A model generated the notes under the pieces. The model was not told the origin of the DNA. It worked only from the letters and a program-made list of their open reading frames with translations, and ran no database searches. This document shows positions 14,374-17,184 of a stretch of 17,184 nucleotides of DNA, piece after piece (within the stretch, counting starts at the first letter, position 1; each line of letters begins with the position of its first letter). The translations under genes and the position numbers were made by a program. The stretch spans positions 1 through 17,184 of the forward strand of contig CAZKUR010000085.1 of the NCBI GenBank assembly GCA_964556005.1, written 5' to 3'. This stretch comes from CAZKUR01 sp964556005. GTDB lineage: Bacteria > Bacteroidota > Ignavibacteria > Ignavibacteriales > Ignavibacteriaceae.

Positions 14374-14958
14374 ATGGAAAACAATGGTATTTTTACTTTT
14401 CTTTATCCGTTGCTCGAATCACTTAGTAAAGGTTCATTGATCAGAAAAGTGATGGTATTTCTATTTAGATTAATTGGGGTTCTAACTTTAATCGGTGGCG
14501 TATATCTCTTTATAAATGCTATAGGCCATGCTCCCGATTTCTGGTTTGTTATACTTCTAATTTTAGTACTTATTGCTTCCCTTATTTCCATCCAAATATG
14601 GTTTTATAGAGCCGGCGCTATTTCAAAATTGGATGATTCGGATTTCACGGTTATTCCTATTTTCTCACATGTTTTCAGAGCATTTGGAGAAACTTATGCA
14701 TTATATACTTTAATTATCAGCATAGGCGGTATGTTAATCTTATGGTTTTCAAATTATGTATATAACCTATTTGATTTTGTAAGATTTATACCATTTATCG
14801 GCTTTGACGCAACATTTATCGGCGGAATAATTTTCTTTCTCGTTTCAATAGTAGCCGCATTCTTTGTTCTACTGCTAACATATTTCTTAGCTGAAAATAT
14901 TTTAGTCCTTGTTGAAATAGCCAAGAACACCCGTTCTCTTCGAAAAGCCGGAGAATAA
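14374..14958 (+). CDS. Four-helix membrane protein of unknown function
   Basis: A 194-residue integral membrane protein I do not recognise. Helices are predicted at about residues 28-49, 55-76, 107-130 and 145-173. A conserved-looking loop, IFSHVFRAFGETYALY, sits between helices 2 and 3, and the C-terminus is short and basic (NTRSLRKAGE). The ATG at 14374 is chosen because AGAGG at 14364-14368 precedes it by five bases; a TTG at 14341 in the same frame would add eleven lysine-rich residues but lacks a ribosome site. Such proteins may be membrane scaffolds or stress proteins, but nothing here indicates which. A GC-rich hairpin follows the stop. Confidence 0.82.
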   Translation: MENNGIFTFLYPLLESLSKGSLIRKVMVFLFRLIGVLTLIGGVYLFINAIGHAPDFWFVILLILVLIASLISIQIWFYRAGAISKLDDSDFTVIPIFSHVFRAFGETYALYTLIISIGGMLILWFSNYVYNLFDFVRFIPFIGFDATFIGGIIFFLVSIVAAFFVLLLTYFLAENILVLVEIAKNTRSLRKAGE

Positions 14959-14997
14959 GAGAAATTCTTGTTATTAAAATTTTCACAAAATTTATTT

Positions 14998-15022
14998 GGT
15001 GCCGCTTTAACCGGGCGGCATC
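14998..15022 (+). terminator. GC-rich stem-loop after the membrane protein gene
   Basis: TGCCGC at 15000-15005 pairs with GCGGCA at 15015-15020 around a nine-base loop, extendable by one G-T and one G-C pair. No clean T-run follows, so it may slow or partly end transcription before the deacetylase gene 200 bp downstream. Confidence 0.35.
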
Positions 15023-15223
15023 GATTATTTAATTGCACTCCTTATTATTGTTAAAACGAAACTCGCCTGTCTAATTTTGAGATTATTTTTGGTTTATGAA
15101 ATCTATATATTTAATTAAGATATTAACAAACTTAGTATTTTAGTCATTTGAACGTGGCATATAAATTGGTTAAATAAACGGTATAAAATTAAATAGTAGA
15201 TCATTCCATATTATATTTTTTAC

Positions 15224-16666
15224 ATGACAAAATTATCCTTAATAATATCTATCCTGTTTTTAATAACTTCTAATTTTGGAAGTGCTGAAACAAAATCAGG
15301 TACCCATCAGAATAAAACAGTTTCTGTTGACTCAATAACTATTCAACCATGGTTAAATGCTAAAAGTTCGGCTTTTTCTTTTACTTTCGATGACGGCTAT
15401 ATTACCGATTACGAATATGCTGCACCTGTATTAAATAATTTCGGTTATAAAGGTACTTTTTATTTAATCACAGGTTCGCTGACCGATACTTTGCCCGCAA
15501 TTTGGCGATACGGAACCTGGCAGCAATTTAAAGAGCTGCACAATGAAGGATTTGAAATCGGATCGCATACGGTGACTCATCCGTATCTTACTCAATTGGA
15601 ACCAGGAGATACGCTTACTCCTCATACAATTGAGTATGAATTGTACCATTCTAAAAAAGTAATTGATTCTATCTTTACGGATACAAAGTGTATAACATTC
15701 GCATACCCTTATGTAGATTATGATTCTACGGTTGTTGGTATCGTTAAAAAATATTATCAAAGTGCACGGGGAATGGCTGCCTACACGAATCCGCAAAATC
15801 TGCAAGGCAACGAGTATTTTACACTGTCATCAAAAGAAATAGATTTTGATTTACCGAGAAATACACTCGAAGACGATGAAGATGAATTTGTCGATGCGAC
15901 AAACTGGCTTCAGAATTCGATAGACAGCAGCGGATGGGCAATAATAATGATTCATGAAGTTTTCCCGTTTGATTCTATCCAGGCAGCGCTTGCTCAAAAT
16001 TCATGGTATCCTATGTCTGTTGAGTGGCTGACTCAATTATGCGGATGGATTCAAAATAAAAATATTTGGGTAGGTACAGTTGCAGAGGTTACGAAATATG
16101 TTCGCGAAAGGGAGTGTGCTTCATATAATATAGTTTCGCAGTCTAATGACAGTCTGTCTTTAAATCTTACCGATACCCTGGATAATTCTATTTATAATTT
16201 TCCACTAACCCTAGATATTCCCGTTCCTGATAATTGGAATGCTGTTTTTGTTTATCAAAACGGCAACTTGATGGAATCCCATCTTTTAACCGTTGGCGGT
16301 ATTAAAATAGCCAGGACAAATGTAATTCCGGATGGCGGGGAAGTACTTGTTACAAATTCACAGGTATTGTCAGCTCAAAATAATAAGAATAATGGACCGG
16401 GGAATTTTACACTTTATCAAAATTATCCCAACCCGTTTAATCCGACTACATCAATAAAATTTACATTACCTCAAGCTCAAGCTGTTACACTTAAGGTTTA
16501 CGATGTACTTGGAAGGGAAGTAAAAGATTTAATAGATAACAAATTTTATTCAGCCGGTAGTCATGAAGTTAATTTTAACGCCTCAGATTTATCGAGCGGA
16601 CTTTACATTTACAGGATCGCAACAAATAAATATACTGCCGTTAAAAAAATGATGCTTGTTAAATAA
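15224..16666 (+). CDS. Secreted polysaccharide deacetylase (NodB domain) with T9SS type A sorting domain
   Basis: A 480-residue exported carbohydrate esterase family 4-type enzyme that removes acetyl groups from a polysaccharide such as chitin, peptidoglycan or xylan. A signal peptide spans about residues 1-21. NodB motifs are intact: TFDDG (D56, D57) as base and metal ligand, H115 and H119 in SHTVTHP as metal ligands, FAYPY in motif 3, and H244 in IMIHEV. The domain runs from about 48 to 290. A beta-rich linker (about 298-385) follows, then the T9SS sorting domain from about 395 (NYPNPFNPTTSIKF, VYDVLGREV, KKMMLVK end). The exact substrate is unknown. The ATG has a poor ribosome site. Confidence 0.94.
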   Translation: MTKLSLIISILFLITSNFGSAETKSGTHQNKTVSVDSITIQPWLNAKSSAFSFTFDDGYITDYEYAAPVLNNFGYKGTFYLITGSLTDTLPAIWRYGTWQQFKELHNEGFEIGSHTVTHPYLTQLEPGDTLTPHTIEYELYHSKKVIDSIFTDTKCITFAYPYVDYDSTVVGIVKKYYQSARGMAAYTNPQNLQGNEYFTLSSKEIDFDLPRNTLEDDEDEFVDATNWLQNSIDSSGWAIIMIHEVFPFDSIQAALAQNSWYPMSVEWLTQLCGWIQNKNIWVGTVAEVTKYVRERECASYNIVSQSNDSLSLNLTDTLDNSIYNFPLTLDIPVPDNWNAVFVYQNGNLMESHLLTVGGIKIARTNVIPDGGEVLVTNSQVLSAQNNKNNGPGNFTLYQNYPNPFNPTTSIKFTLPQAQAVTLKVYDVLGREVKDLIDNKFYSAGSHEVNFNASDLSSGLYIYRIATNKYTAVKKMMLVK

Positions 16667-17063
16667 CAGCAAACTTAAAGGTTAGAATTTTGTTTTGCTG
16701 ATAATGACCTCGAAGTTTACGAAATAGATCCGTAATTGTGTGACCATGGCAGACCCATCTCCAATTTTTTTGTTCCCAACTGACATGGATATAAATCAAT
16801 TATTCAAGGTAGACTTATATTAAATTGTAACCTTTCTTTTTATCTCAAAAATTAACCGTATTTAACCACTCAATATTTTTTTCATTGTACTTAAAAGAAC
16901 CTTTTTCTATTATTCTTAACAAATTATGATTAATTAAGGGAATCAAAATAAGTATTGTGTTTAATAATAAATTATACCTTTCATATTTGATATGAGGGGA
17001 ATATTTTAACAAATTATTTTATTTCAGTAACTTTAATGTTTTAATTAGAAAAAGTTGAAAACG
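16667..17063. other. Intergenic region between deacetylase and purF
   Basis: Directly after the deacetylase stop, CAGCAAA at 16667-16673 can pair with TTTGCTG at 16694-16700, a weak stem-loop without a T-run. The rest is AT-rich leader sequence that must hold the purF promoter. A 25-codon frame at 16746 is too short and featureless to call. I see no riboswitch or repeat. Confidence 0.35.
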
Positions 17064-17184
17064 ATGGAAATTACATTTAAACCGGACAAACCAAAATGTT
17101 TTTGCGGAGTGTTCGGTATTTTTGGTACGGCTGATTCAGGAATTAAAACTTATTACGGCTTGCATGCTTTACAGCATAGGGGGC
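17064..17184 (+). CDS. purF: Amidophosphoribosyltransferase, N-terminal part (cut by window end)
   Basis: The first 40 codons and one base of purF, the enzyme that makes 5-phosphoribosylamine from PRPP and glutamine, the committed step of purine synthesis. After a 13-residue leader the conserved CGVFGIFG appears, followed by TYYGLHALQHRG, the glutaminase-domain signature. C14 would be the N-terminal nucleophile after the leader is removed, as in Bacillus-type PurF. The gene runs off the right edge. This is a core metabolic gene and marks the right side of the window as ordinary chromosome. Confidence 0.96.
   Translation, partial: MEITFKPDKPKCFCGVFGIFGTADSGIKTYYGLHALQHRG

Noticed and set aside
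16746..16823. 25-codon frame upstream of purF
   Set aside because: Too short, no ribosome site, no recognisable features.
1..17184. CRISPR array, tRNA, rRNA or transposase genes
   Set aside because: No regularly spaced repeats, cloverleaf-like or rRNA-like sequence, or transposase/integrase reading frame was seen on either strand.

Overview
The window is AT-rich, densely packed DNA, most likely from the chromosome of an Ignavibacteria-type member of the Bacteroidota/Chlorobi group. The strongest evidence is two large secreted proteins ending in a type IX secretion (T9SS) type A sorting domain of the style common there (NYPNPFNP near the start of the domain, VYD-LGR in the middle, a KKM-LxK end). 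A DUF6567-like lipoprotein, lipoproteins with short lipoboxes and a possible TTTG / TAnnTTT-type promoter also fit. The species cannot be named from the sequence.

Layout, left to right. (1) 1-650: a VapBC-like toxin-antitoxin pair behind two palindromes. (2) 681-815: a small non-coding element with perfect 18-bp terminal inverted repeats, probably a MITE. (3) 1000-2530: an ArsR-type repressor, an SRPBCC/AHSA1 protein and a YdeI/DUF1801 protein, with two matching ArsR-type palindromes over a likely promoter. (4) 2579-3940: a lone attC-like palindrome, then an MscS channel gene flanked by two diverged copies of a hairpin-forming repeat. (5) 4035-6309: two small lipoproteins, a GNAT acetyltransferase and a membrane-anchored protein with a TonB-like SxxxH anchor. 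(6) 6395-9014: a DJ-1/PfpI protein, a DUF6567-like lipoprotein on the minus strand, a frameshifted TMEM175-family channel gene and a LysE-family exporter. (7) 9070-11755: an HspR-like MerR regulator with a cysteine-rich tail, a divergent Nudix hydrolase, a TM2-domain protein with a strong terminator, and two small genes. (8) 11823-16666: a 750-residue Asp-box propeller protein on the minus strand, a four-helix membrane protein and a secreted polysaccharide deacetylase; the propeller and deacetylase carry T9SS sorting domains. (9) 17064 to the end: the first 40 codons of purF, a core purine gene.

How the genes work together: most are short, independent, stress- or envelope-related genes rather than one pathway. 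Clear co-transcribed units are vapB-vapC (4-bp overlap) and arsR-SRPBCC (1-bp gap), probably with the YdeI gene. GNAT with the following lipoprotein is likely. The left 6 kb looks accessory (toxin-antitoxin pair, MITE, attC-like site, repeat-flanked channel gene, orphan lipoproteins). I found no integrase, transposase, CRISPR array, tRNA or rRNA. I do not see a convincing new multi-gene system. The most unusual items are the repeat pair around mscS, the tandem ArsR operators, the TonB-like anchor without a TonB C-terminus, and the frameshifted channel gene.
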